NCBI GenBank assembly: GCA_026122225.1
Contig: JANEZZ010002201.1
Coordinates: forward strand, 496,001 to 560,000
Direction of reading: 5' to 3'
DNA: 64,000 bases
Source: Heloderma charlesbogerti
Taxonomy: Eukaryota > Chordata > Lepidosauria > Squamata > Helodermatidae
Shown in pieces: positions 8,547-20,500 of this stretch (position 1 is its first letter; each line of letters begins with the position of its first letter). Under the pieces are notes generated by a model that worked only from the letters and a program-made list of their open reading frames with translations, was not told where the DNA came from and searched no databases. The translations under genes and the position numbers were made by a program.

Positions 8547-10579
8547 GGAGGAATGAGCTGAAGCTGAACCCTGACAAGACCGAGGTACTTTTGGTGGGAG
8601 ACAAGAGGAGGTTGAGGGATGTTGACCTGGTGTTGAATGGGGTACGGCTACCCTTGAAAGACCAGGTCCACAGCCTGGGGGTCATTTTGGTCTACCAGCT
8701 GTCCATGGAGACTCAGGTGTCAGCTGTGAGCCAGATAGTGCTGTACGAACTCCATCTGATACGGCTGCTGCGCCCCTTCCTTCCCGACCATCTGCTCCCA
8801 TCGGTAGTACATGCCCTGGTCTCCTCTCATCTAGACTACTGTAATGCGCTCTATGTGGGGTTACCCTTGGAGACGGTTCAGAAGCTGCAGCTGGTACAGA
8901 ACGCGGTGGCTCACCTGATTAAAGGCAGCCGCCGGTGCGATCACATCACTCCGGTGCTAAAGGAGTTGCACTGGTTACCGGTTGTTTTCTGGGCCAAATT
9001 CAAGGTGTTGGTTTTGACCTTTAAAACCCTATATGGTTCCGGTCCAGCCTATCTTAAGGAGCGCCTCCAGCAACACCAGACAGGCCGGCTCAACAAGATC
9101 AGCCTCAGATGGCCTTCTCTCTGTCCCATCAGCCAGGACAGCTAGGCTGGTGTGGACGAAGGAGAGGGCCTTCTCTGTGGTGGCCCCCACTCTGTGGAAC
9201 TCCCTTCCTAGGGAAGTCTGCCATGCCACGTCTTTAATGAGCTTCCACCACACGTTGAAAACTTTTGGGGTGGGCTAGGGAAATTTTAGAAAAAGATGTT
9301 TTAATGTGTAATTTTATTGTTTTTAAACTGTTTGTAAACTGTACATCGCCCAGAGTGGCCGGGTGACTGGCCAGATGGGTGACGAAGAAAACAAACAAAC
9401 AAACAACTCAGCTGCATCACATTAAAGGCTTGTCAGATGTCCTCCAAATGAGGAGATCTCAATTCATGAGTAGCCCTCTTCAATAAGCAAGCACTCCTTC
9501 ACCTGGCCACCATCCTTAAGGCACCAGCGTTCTCAGGGGCCCCAGACCATCTTGAGTAATGCCAGGATCTTCTGAGGGGCCAACTGGCTCTGATGTTTCT
9601 GGCTCCTCCTCTGAAGGTGACTCCAGTGGAGGCATGACACCTGGGACCATGCCAGCATCAAGTAACATATCTAATATGAGGCTGGCTAGTTCCCTTGGAA
9701 AACTCAAGGCCAAAGTTTATGTGACACTAACTGCATGAATGTAATGAGTGTGTCTAGTGTTCTCAGTTTAAGTTGTAGCCATGGAAGGGCTGGGGAGGCT
9801 AAGCAGGATTGCAACTGTGGCATACATAGAGGGGAAGGGTTAAACACTTTCTCCCTATGTCATGATCCTGATGAAAATCTCCTCCCAAACCAGAAGTTGC
9901 TTTTAGCTGCAGGAGAAAAGCCTCCAGTGGTGCCCATGAAGGCTTCCCTTCTGAGGCTAATACCAGCTTTTGATGGAACAATTTTCACGCCACTCCATGT
10001 GCCATGGTCCCAAGGGAACCTCCCACATCTGCTATTTAAACTGGAAAACTAGATACATTCATTGTATTCACACAAGCCCTATTCAGGCTTTCCATAGAAT
10101 GGTTGAGGTCTAAATGTCCTCATGTACACTAGGCCCTGCCCCTTCATTCCCTGACCTTGCTGCATTGAGATCTGAATGGAGAAACAAGTCACGTTCACTT
10201 GAATGTGAGTAGAATCCTGAAGCATGATTGGAGACCTTGATAAAACAGGGTCCCGATCAACTGAACGCAAGTAGAACCTCCATTCTGCGAATGAGGGGGA
10301 GGGATGCAGTGTGCACAGGGACACTGGGGATAGGGCCAGCATGTGTGGCCCTGTTCCCTTCCCCACATTTAGCCACCATGCTTATTATAAAACACCTGAA
10401 TAGAACTACAGTTAGCATCACATCTCTTTTGGCCATATCTGTAAAGCTGAAAGAATCCCTGCAATCAGTTTGCAATGAGGGGTTAGACAAAGGCTGTCCT
10501 CTCTTCTTTTTAACATGTGGATAGCATAGCAACAATGGCATAGCGTATTAGAGCAGATGGGAGAAACTGTTTGCGGGCA

Positions 10580-11370
10580 GTTCATCTGTCTAGCGAAGTG
10601 GTTTCACCCGTTCTTGGGTGTAAGGGTTGCAGGTTAACGGATCAGGTTTGCCGTTTGGGGGTCCTTTGGGATCCATTGTTGTCAGAGGCCCAGATGGCCT
10701 TGATGGCTTGGAGCACCTTTTATCAGCTTAGGCTGGTATACCAACTTCTATCCTATCTGGACAGAGATAGCCTTCCAACCGTTATTCACACTCTGGTAAC
10801 TTCCCATTTGGATTACTGCAATATGTTACCTGCTGCACGGCTGCCTTGCAAATGGTCCAGAAACGTTAGTTAGTACAAAGCAAGGTGGATAGACTGTTAA
10901 CTGGGACTAGCTGATATGTCACATTATGCCAGTATTTTGCCATCTGTGCTGGCTGCCAGTCTGTTTCTGGGCTGAATTAAAAATACTGGTTTTAAAGCCC
11001 TAAGCCAGGTTACCGGAAGGAGTGTCTCCTCTGATAATTACCTACCTGGACCCTACGGTCAGTGTCTCAGTTCTTCTTCCTCCCCATCAAATATGACTTG
11101 TCTGGCGCCCACATTATAGTCTTTTTGGCACCTGATTATTCTCCCCGGTGTTTTTAGAATGTGCTTTTAGATCTTCGCACTTTTTATCTTTGCTCTTAGT
11201 TTTAGTTCTTATATGCGCTAATGTTTGTATCCTTCACTTCTGGTCTTATTCTGGGTCTATTACGTGCTTTTTAAAAATCATTGTTCTATTGTTATTTTGT
11301 ATTTTATGTTTTGAAACTAATGTACACCACCCAGAGAACTGGATGGTCGAAATAAAGAAAGAAAGAAATC
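10580..11370 (+). mobile_element. L3/CR1-type LINE, 3' fragment
   Basis: It encodes worn L3 ORF2 C-terminal sequence: YQLRLVYQLLSYLD, then DSLPTVIHTLVTSHLDYCNM. It ends with the L3 3' signature ACACCACCCAGAGAACTGG and a GAAA-type tail (11350-11368). It is 5'-truncated and full of lesions. Confidence 0.8.
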
Positions 11371-11903
11371 ACTGAATTGCTGCTTTGAGCATTATGCCAG
11401 AAGTATAAAAAGGGAATACAGGATTGCCTTGCATGCCCTGTGTCCATACAGCAGCCTGGATCTTGAGATAAGTGAAATTAATAAGGTTCATAGCAGTAAT
11501 GTCCCCCCCCCCCCCGCAGCTGCCTGTACCCCTGAAAAGCCTTTCTGGTGGGTCTGAGGGTCTGCCTGAACAAAGGAGATGGGGCACTGGGGACTGCTGG
11601 GGAAATGGGAGATCACCCAAAATTGGGTAGAGGTCTGATCCTATGGAGAGCTTTGGAGGGATGAAAGCAAGTACAACAGGGAGGAGGAGATGGGAAGCTT
11701 ACCTTCCTTGAACTTCTTGTTGTTTACTTAGAATCCAAGCCAATATTTCTGCAAATACAGCCTTGGCATTTGCCTCCTGCTCCACAATATCACATTCCTG
11801 ACTTACGTTCAATTTGTTGTCCAAATTCTGATCCCCAGTTCTTAATTAGGACAATAACTGGCTACTCACCATGTTATAATTGTGAATTTCTTATGGTGTA
11901 GCA

Positions 11904-12043
11904 CAGCCTTCCCCAACCTGTCGCCCTCCAGATATGGTGGACTGCAACTCCCATCATCCCCAGCCAACAGTACAATGTGCTGGCTGGGGATGATGGAAGT
12001 TCTAGTCCAATGCATCTGGAGGGCACCATGTTGGAGAAGGCTG
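11904..12043. mobile_element. hAT-type MITE, 140 bp
   Basis: It begins CAGCCTTCCCCAACCTG and ends TTGGAGAAGGCTG. The interior is almost one inverted repeat (CCCATCATCCCCAGCCA against TGGCTGGGGATGATGG). A perfect 8-bp duplication GTGTAGCA lies at 11896-11903 and 12044-12051. CAG-type ends and an 8-bp duplication fit hAT. Confidence 0.9.
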
Positions 12044-13205
12044 GTGTAGCATCTTACTTGTTTTTGTTAAAAGTTCATTTTATTCCTGTTAGCCTGTTCT
12101 CTGTGGATTGAATCAAAGAGCATGCTGCTGTAGTCAAAGCAACAGACAGCACAAATAATTGAGGCATCAGCATTCTGCACATCATATGCAGGGGGCTGCT
12201 CTTTGTAAAAGAAACCACAGTTAATATACACGAGATATGATGGCAAATCTCGCTTTAGCTGGGAACAACACGGAATAACGTACTTTATTTTGAAAAGCAC
12301 TGCTAGATAAACAGACCTGATAGAGAGCAAGGCAGTCTTGCATGGAACCGGCCTGTAAACACTGAGACAGAGGAAAGAACTTTGAAAGAGAAATAACTTT
12401 GAATCCGTGGCCAAAAAGCTAGTCCCCGATGAAGTGAACTCCAAACGCAGCTGAAGGTGGCACAGCTGCTGCCGTCCTTCAGGAACCTCTCAGGGACATG
12501 CTGCACGAAACGGCTTCTGTGTGGTGACTTCTCAGGGTGTGACTTCCTCACATGAATGGTGTGGAGATGTCACGCACACGAACAACAACCCCAAGGCCTT
12601 TTGTCACCAGCAGAGAATCTCCATAAGGAGTCATGTGATGAGCACTGCAGTGGGGGAAGGCACTGTAGGAAGGCGGCAGCTACTTGGATAAAATTACATG
12701 TAGTTCAGCCCTAGGCACTGTCCCAGCATCAGGACAGGAGCAAATCTAACCTTGCTTCCCTCCCCCAATGAAGGTGACTGGCAATGTCAGAGTAGCTAAT
12801 GTATATACTATACTATGTTACATATTTTAGTGAACAGGCTTCTCTCCTGAAACTTATTACATTGTCCCTGCTGTAGGAAACAAGCAATTAGCAAGCAGAC
12901 ATGATTAAGAATGAAGCGAATTCTGCATATCCTGGCGTTAACACTAACATCTGCCATGTTGTATTGGGCCTTTCCTGGGCTTTTTTCTCCATTCTTAAAT
13001 TAAAGACACAATGTGAATTGTGACCTTAATTTTTCAGATATGCAAAAGGGTAGAGAGACTATCCTGAATGAGATCGGGCTTAAGTCTGCATGCACTCAAG
13101 TCCTCTCACATGATGCTACTGCCTGAGAATACCTTTCCCCCATGCCTAAGGTTTCCACTTACTGAGCATGGACCTGCTCTCAAACAAGCAATTTCTTACA
13201 CACTT

Positions 13206-13322
13206 GCTGCACTCTGGCCATCCAGATGTTGCTGGATTACAACTCCCATCACTCCTGACCACTGGCCGTACTGGCCAGAGTTGGAGTCCAACAACATCTG
13301 GTGGGCCACAGGTTCCCTGCCT
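13206..13322. mobile_element. hAT-type MITE remnant
   Basis: Inverted arms CATCCAGATGTTGCTGGA and CCAACAACATCTGGTGG flank a centre containing ACTGGCCGTACTGGCCAG. The right end CCACAGGTTCCCTG resembles the end of a common reptilian hAT MITE family. No clear target duplication was found. Confidence 0.6.
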
Positions 13323-14049
13323 GTCCTCTAAGGTGATTCCACATGAGAGGATTGTTATCAGAGGAATACCTGTACATCTGAATTGGCTTTGCATATATAT
13401 TTTGGTCCTAATACATATATTAGTAAGCTGATGGGGGCACTCGCTGGTTTCACTGGTGCATACATTTGTGACCAAGTACACATATATCTTGCAATTTTTC
13501 TATTCTCTTATTTTGACCACGTTTGCACAACGTGTGATCAATCAAGCTCAAGAAAGCTCACCAGACAAGTATGGTGGGGACCCTCCCGGGCCTGGCCAAA
13601 TATTTTCTTTAACTGTCTGTCTAAGACTAGGGGCAGGGAGATACGGCGGACATGCTGGTGAGTTGCATTCAATTTGGTGGGTCACAAGTTGGGGCATGCC
13701 TGATTTCCCTCCTCCCTCTATGTTTGTGTTTGCAGTTGAGAAGTATAGGACACTAACACCATTTGCGAAATTTTACCCAGATATTTGGACAGCAGCATGT
13801 CTCTTGCTGCAAGGGCAGCACCAGCATTTCACAATTTCAGTAACAAAATAGAATCTACCTCTTGGTCACTGTGGAAAAAACAAAATTAACTCTTTTAATT
13901 ACAAAATAAAGCTATGTTTCAGAGTACAACAAAAAAGGCATACAGCAGTGCCCTCTTCTGAGTACTATAGTTTACCACTGTATTTAAGGGCTCCAATCCC
14001 AAAAAAGTTAGTCAGACTTTTTCAGCTTGAGTGCCCTTGATATCACTGT

Positions 14050-14140
14050 GTTTTACAGTTTTCTGAAAAGTAAGTCCCGATGTGTTCAGTCAGCTCTGCT
14101 CCCTAGTAGCTTGCAATACTGAGTTTAGGATTGCAGCCCT
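14050..14140. repeat. Short interspersed palindromic repeat (GCAATCCTA family)
   Basis: It carries AAGTAAGTCCC at one end and TAGGATTGCAGCC at the other. This is one of about ten short elements in the window built around GGCTGCAATCCTA and GGAGTAAGTCCCATTGA. Other likely copies are near 15445-15510, 24412-24500, 24928-24977, 34757-34798, 39816-39870, 41762-41815, 47190-47262, 52622-52682 and 56519-56588. Confidence 0.6.
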
Positions 14141-15499
14141 AAATTAGTTGCAGCTAACTAGTCCCAGTAATGTTCATCTGATGTAAGCATAACTAACTTT
14201 CTCTGGATTGCAGTCTTTGAGAGGTACAACTCAGTTTACCAAGTTAAACTGAAGATCCTGGTTTTCAGCATGTTTAACACTGTTCAGTGAGGAAAAAACT
14301 AGTATAAACCCAGCACTTAGGCATAATGGTATTATGAATTTGGCTACAAAACTGTACCTCATATATTGTAAAATAGTGCAACTGGCTTTTATAGGAATTC
14401 TTTGGAGATAATGTGTTGTGGCTTGCAGTCTAAGCACCCCAGCTGCAAAGACTGAAGCAAACTGCCAGGACCAGAATACTGATGATCTGATAAAGGGATG
14501 AAGAGCATGTGGCAATGTGACTGTCTTATATCTAGTAATCAAAGTTTCGCTTAGTTTCTCTTTTTCCCTTTCCTTTCTTATTCCTTTTTTTTTGTGCGGC
14601 CAGGATGAAAGGCTTGTTGTTTCAAACATTGCCACCTCCAAGGGAAAGCTAAGATAGAAGGCTAGTTCCAGTCTTCCTCCCAAAATAATACTTTGGAATG
14701 CAGGACACTATTTCATGTGGGGGGTCTTTCAAACAAGCAACGTTCCATAGAGTACTGAATTGGTACAGTCATATGTAGGGCCTGTGCCATCCAGCCAAGT
14801 GACTATTTGAATCTACCCCAGGGCTGGCCTTACCAATAGGTAGCGTAAGATGGCTGCCTCAGGGGGCAGATGCTGAGGGATGGGGTATGGCTGTGAGGTG
14901 ATGGAGAATGGAGATGTGGGTGTGATGTGACCTGTCCTGTGCTCCCAAAGCCATCATCTCAAGCAGGAGAAGTGTCTTGGGCCAGCCCTGATCAGCCCTA
15001 AAGTTGTATGATTATTACTAGAGATTCCACACCTATTTTTTCCCCTATTGAATTTAGAACAGTTAATCCACATAGCATTCAATGCCTCAGTCACAGTCTA
15101 AATCTCAAGTTCTATCTACACTACAAACTGATATCAGTTTTATAAAATATTTTAAGAGTTGTAGATTCCCACAAACAATCTTGAGTACTGAAGGTTGGGG
15201 TGGTGCTGAGACTGTATTATCTACTGCAGATGCCTAAACTCCCTCCTTTCAGATAACAATAACAACAACAACAAAACAACAACCAACCTGAGTTGGTTCA
15301 TTCATTTGGTTCATTGTTTTTCCTTGCCTTAACTGTACTTACTGATACGTATCTTAAACAAAACTCAATAAATATAATTTAAAAACAATCAAACAAACCC
15401 AGCTATAATTTCCTGGGAAGAAGGAATGATGATTAAACCAATTTAGCAGTGTAATCCTATATGCGTCTACTGCGAAGTAAGCCTCAGTGAGATTTACTC

Positions 15500-15856
15500 C
15501 GAGGGAGGCTCGGAAAACAGCAATGAGGGAGAGGGCCTTCTCGGTGGTGGCCCCCCAGTTATGGAATGGAATGATTTCCCTGACGAGGCCCGCCTGGCAC
15601 CAACATTGCTATCTTTTCGGGTCCAAGTCAAAATTTCTCTTTTCCAAGGCATTTGGCAGCACGTGATGAGTTTTTAATCGATCCTGGATTGATTTTACAG
15701 TTTGGCTGATTGCTGATTGCTCATAGTTGTTTTTAGATATATGTTGTCTCTGTGTATACTGTCTGTTGTATGTTTTTTACGTTTTTAAATTTTGCATATT
15801 GTATTTTTTATGTTTTTAATCTTTGTAAACTGCCCAGAGAGCTTTGCCTATGGGGC
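15500..15856 (+). mobile_element. L3/CR1-type LINE, 3' end
   Basis: It begins in sequence coding for the L3 ORF2 end (GAGAGGGCCTTCTCGGTGGT gives the RAFSVVAP-like block). It runs through a T-rich 3' UTR to TAAACTGCCCAGAGAGCTTT. The A-rich LINE tail has grown into the microsatellite that follows. Confidence 0.8.
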
Positions 15857-15904
<48 letters not shown>

Positions 15905-15932
15905 GCAGCAGCAGCAGCAGCAGCAGCAGCAA
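15857..15932. repeat. Compound microsatellite (TAA)n-(GCA)n
   Basis: About 16 TAA/ATA units (15857-15904) are followed at once by about 9 AGC/GCA units (15904-15932). It arises at the 3' tail of the L3 LINE, 115 bp before ESR1 exon 7. Confidence 0.95.
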
Positions 15933-16015
15933 GTGAAGTATGTGTAGGACTGTGGCCTATGTTTTTCGTGTGGCTGTGCCCCTCAGTGAACCAAGTTTGC
16001 ATATTGGAATCCTGA

Positions 16016-16231
<216 letters not shown>

Positions 16232-17288
16232 TGAGTGAATACACAGTTGGGCTTTGGACACTGCACAGCTCTTTTAAAAAAGTTTTTTACATCCAACTTT
16301 TAAAATAAGAAAAGACAAACAAGTAAAGAAATAAGTAATAAAATATAATAATAATAATAATAGTGATACTATAAATACCTAAAGACACTGCACAAATTAA
16401 TGCTAAGCACCGTACGAAGAAGAATTCATAATACAATATGCTCCAGTGATTGCCCAAAGCTTTGGTGAATGTTGATATTCAAATGAATGTTAACAATTCT
16501 GGACAAGGCTTGTGAATATCTGAAATCACTGGTGAATTTTAACAGTCACCTAAATACCAACATTCACTTGGGCTTTAAAACTGCGGAAATGAGTCTCTCT
16601 TTGGCCATTCACAAAATTTATCTAGGTATGTCAGCATTTGCTCTGGGGTGTACAATGGGAAAACATATTTAGCTTTAATTTGTAAAGCCCCATTCGTTTT
16701 GCTTTAGAGCCATTTTAGTCACATTCGTTTTTCATTTTACATTCATGTTTTGTTTTTCTGTTCTGCTACGAGCAGCTTTGACGTTTTCCATCCAAATGGC
16801 GTGCAATTTGCAGCCCTTATACTGGATAGGTGAAAGGCAAACAAGTTGGAGCTTAATCCGGACAAGACAGAAGTGTTGTGGGTGGGTGAATCTGCTGATC
16901 TGGTTGGAGGTGTGCAACTGACTCTGGATAGGGCTGCACACCCCCTAATGAGCCAGATGTGTTCTCCCGGCAGTTCCTATGGATGTGCAAATGTCATCAG
17001 TGGCTAGGACAACGTTTTACCAGCTGCAGCTTGTTCGCCGGTTGCAGCTGTATCTAGAGAAGGCTGACTCTGCTTCAGTAACACATACACTGTAACATCC
17101 AGGCCTGATTACTGTGATGCATTTTACGTGGGACTGCCCTTGAAGACAGTCCGGAAACTACAACTAGTACAGACAGTTGCAACAGTTAGGACACTGGTGG
17201 AATCTAGGTATTAGGACTCTGCTACACCTATTCTATGCTAGTTACAATGGTTACCTATTAATTTCCAGGCCCAATATGAGGTGCTGGT

Positions 17289-20200
17289 TGTTGTTGTTCA
17301 GTCGTTCAGTCGTGTCCGACTCTTCTTGACCCCATGGACCGTAGCACGCCAGGCCTTCCTGTCCTGCGCTCTCTCCCGGAGTGTGCTCAAGTCCATATTT
17401 ATTGCATCGGTGATGCTATCTAGCCATCTCATCCTCTGTCATCCCCTTCTCCTTTTGCCTTCAGTCTTTCCCAGCATCAGGGTCTTTTCCAGGGAGTTTT
17501 CTCTTCGCATTAGGTGGCCAAAGTATTTGAGCTTCAGCTTCAGTATCTGTCCTTCCAATGAGCACTCAGGGTTGATTTCCTTTAGGATTGACTGATTTGA
17601 CCTCCTTGCAGTCCAGGGGACTTGTAAGAGTCTTGTCCAGCACCACAGTTCGAAAGCATCAATTCTTTGGCACTCAGCCTTCCTTAGAGTCCAGCTCTCA
17701 CAGCCATACATTACTACTGGGAAAACCATAGCTTTGATTAGACGGACCTTTGTCGGCAAGGTGATTTCTCTGCTTCTTACTATGCTGTCTAGGTTTGCCA
17801 TAGCTTCCCTCCCAAGGAGCAAGCGTCTTTTAATTTCATGGCTACAGTCACCGTCTGCGGTGATCTTGGAGCCCAAGAAAGTAAAAACTGTCACTGCTTC
17901 CATTTCTTCCCCTTCTATATGCCAGGAAGTGATGGGGCCAGATGCCATGATCTTCGTTTTGTTAATGTTGAGTTTCAAACCAGCTTTTGCACTCTCCTCT
18001 TTCACCTCAACAAGAGGCTCTTTAGATCCTCTTCGCTTTCTGCCATTAGGGTGGTATCGTCTGCATATCGGAGGTTGTTCATAATTCTCCCAGCAATCTT
18101 AATTCTGACCTGTGATTCATCCAACCCGGCATTTCTCATGATGTACTCTGCATATAAGTTAAATAAGCAGGGTGACAATATGCAGCCTTGTCGTACTCCT
18201 TTCCCAATTTTGAACCACTCAGTTGTTCCATGTCTGGTTCTTACTGTTGCTTCTTGACCCTCGTACAGGTTTCTCAGGAGACAGGTAAGGTGGTCTGGTA
18301 CTCCCATCACTTTAAGAATTTGCCACAGTTTGTTGTGATCCACACAATCAAAGGCTTTAGCGTAGTCAATGAAGCAGAAATGGACGTTTTTCTGGAATTC
18401 TCTTGCTTTTTCCATGATCCAGCGAATGTTGGCGATTTGATCTCTAGTTCCTCTGCCTCTTTGAAACCCAGCTTGTACTTCCGGTAGTTCTCGGTTTGCA
18501 TACTGCTGAAGCCTAGCTTGTAGGATTTTGAGCATCACCTTGCTGGCATGTGAAATGAGAGCAATTGTGCAGTAGTTTGAACACTCTTTGGCACTGCCCT
18601 TCTTTGGAATTGGAATGTAAACTGACCTTTTCCAGTCTTGCGGCGATTGTTGAGTGTTCCAAATTTGTTGGCATATTGAATGCAGCACTTTAACAGCATC
18701 ATCTTTTAAGATTTTAAATAGCTCAGCTGGAAGACTGTCATCTCCGCTACCTTTGTTGTTACTAATGCTTCCTAAGGCCCACTTGACTTCACTCTCTAGG
18801 ATGTCCGGCTCAAGTTCAGTGACCGCACTATCCTGGCTATCAGGGACATTCAGATCTTTCCTGTATAGTTCTTCTGTGTATTCTTGCCACCTCTTCTTAA
18901 TCTCATCTGCTTCTGTTAGGTCCCTGCCTTCATTGTCCTTTATCATGCCCATCTTTGCACAAAACGTTTCCTTGAGATCTCCAATTTTCTTGAAGAGATC
19001 TCTAGTCTTTCCCATTCTGTTGTTTTCCTCGATTTCTTTGCATTGTTCATTTAAGAAGGCCTTCTTGTCTCTCCTTGCTATTGTCTGGAACTCTGCATTC
19101 AGTTGGATATATCTTCCCCTTTCTCCCTTGCTTTTCGCTTCCCTTCTTTCCTCAGCTACTTGTAAAGCCTCATCAGACAGCCACTTGGCTTTCTTGCATT
19201 TCTTTTTCTTTGGGATGGATTTCGTTGCTGCCTCCTGAACAATGTTACGGACCTCCGTCCATAGTTCCTCAGGCACTCTGTCTATCAGGTCTAATCCCTG
19301 AAACCTATTCCTCACCTCCACTGTATATTCATAAGGGATATGATTTAGGTCAGACCTGAATGGTTTAGTGGTTTTCCCTACGTTCTTCAATTTAAGCCAA
19401 AATTTTGCAACAAGAAGCTCACGATCTGAGCCACAGTCAGCTCCAGGTCTTGTTTTTACTGACTATATAGAGCTTCTCCATCTTTGGCTGCAAAGGACAT
19501 AATCAATCTGATTTCGATATTGACCATCTGGTGATGTCCATTTGTAGAGTCGCCTCTTGTGCTGCTGGAAATGAGTGTTTGCTATGATCAGCGTGTTCTC
19601 TTGGCAAAACTCGATTAGCCTTTGTCCTGCTTCATTTTGTACACCAAGGCCATGCCTGCCTGTTATCCCGGTGATTTCTTGACTTCCTACTTTAGCATTC
19701 CAATCCCCTATGATGAAGAGGACATCTTTTTTTGGTGTTAGTTCTAGAAGGTGTTGTAGGTCTTCATAGAACCGATCAACCTCAGCTTCTTCGGCCTCAG
19801 TGGTTGGGGCATAGACTTGAATTACTGTGATGTTGAATGGTTTGCCTTGGATTCGTACTGCGATCATTCTGTCGTTTTTAAGATTGTACCCCAGTACTGC
19901 TTTTCCCACCCTTTTGTTGACTATGAGTGCTACTCCATTTCTTTTAAGGGATTCTTGCCCACAGTAGTAGATACGCTGGTCACCTGAATTAAATTCGCCC
20001 ATGCCTGTCCGTTTTAGTTCGCTGATTCCCAAGATGTCTATGTTCAATCTTGCCATCTCATGTTTGACCACCTCCAGCTTACCTTGATTCATTGATCTGA
20101 CATTCCAGGTTCCTAAACAAAATTGTTCTTTACAGCATCAGATTTTCTTTTCACCACCAGACACATCCACAGCTGAGTGTCCTTTCGGCTTTGGCCCAGC

Positions 20201-20500
20201 TGCTTCGCTCTTTCTGGCGCTACTTGGAAATACCCTCTGCTCTTCCCCAGTAGTATATTGGACATCTTCCGACCTGAGGGGCTCATTTTCCGGTGTCATC
20301 TCTTTTAGCCTTGTGATACATTCCATGGGGTTTTCTTGGCAAGAATATTGGAGTGGGTTGCCATTTCCTTCTCCAGTGGACCACATTTTGTCAGAACTCT
20401 CTGCCATGACCTGTCCATCTTGGGTGGCCCTGCACGGCATAGCTTATGGCTTCACTGAGTTATGCAAGCCCCTTCGCCACAACAAGGCAGTGATCCATGA
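17289..20500 (-). mobile_element. BovB (RTE) LINE, essentially full-length (3.2 kb)
   Basis: The element is flanked by AGGTGCTGGT at 17279-17288 and 20501-20510, a 10-bp target duplication within the L3 LINE. Its length matches a full BovB of about 3.2 kb. On the minus strand are, in order, an N-terminal region (about 20440-20110), the endonuclease, the reverse transcriptase and a C-terminal domain. The 3' end is a short TTGTTGTTGTT run on the + strand (AAC-rich tail on the element strand). Only a few inactivating lesions are visible, so it is a fairly young insertion. Confidence 0.95.
17439..20092 (-). pseudogene. BovB ORF2 (endonuclease-reverse transcriptase), nearly intact
   Basis: This is the polyprotein that nicks target DNA and reverse-transcribes the element RNA. 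The apurinic-like endonuclease (20092-19463) shows LNIDILGISELKRTGMGEF, TVIQVYAPTTEAEEAEVD, FIIGDWNAKVG and the IDYVLCSQRW block. The RT (19390-18002) shows LKILQARLQQYANRELPEVQ, FCFIDYAKAFDCVDHNKLW, GVRQGCILSPCLFNLYAEY and the catalytic YADDTTLMAE. Three breaks are visible. A TAG (from CAG) after QRWRSSI separates endonuclease and RT near 19463. One base is lost near 18005 (TTCACCTCAAC against TTCACCCTCAAC in the copy at 76-1127). A TGA follows KRRRG at about 17439, where the other copy has CGG. Reading continues in register beyond each. Confidence 0.92.

Larger units (their letters stand above)
3770..9406 (+). mobile_element. L3/CR1-type LINE, degraded, interrupted by hAT-like elements
   Basis: With the insertions removed, about 2.5 kb of a CR1-superfamily (L3-like) LINE remains in order. 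First comes endonuclease sequence (LLLLGDFNVHSE, about 3800-3850). Then a linker (4230-4322 joined to 4917-5100: FNPQLRALKQEV, then RRLERRWRKSRSKDE). Then the reverse transcriptase (6463-7008) and the C-terminal part (8555-9145: NELKLNPDKTEVLLVGD, SSHLDYCNALYVGLP, LKELHWLPV). The 3' end has the CR1/L3-like phrase ACATCGCCCAGAGTGGCC and a short ACAA-type tail at 9386-9406. Many stops and frameshifts show it is inactive. The 5' boundary is approximate. The insertion points are recognised because the protein sequence continues across them. Confidence 0.9.

Noticed and set aside
9516..9713. Minus-strand frame rich in Glu, Pro and Ser (ESPSEEEPETSEPV)
   Set aside because: It resembles worn transposon coding sequence, but I cannot tie it to any family; too short and without flanking signals to report as a gene.
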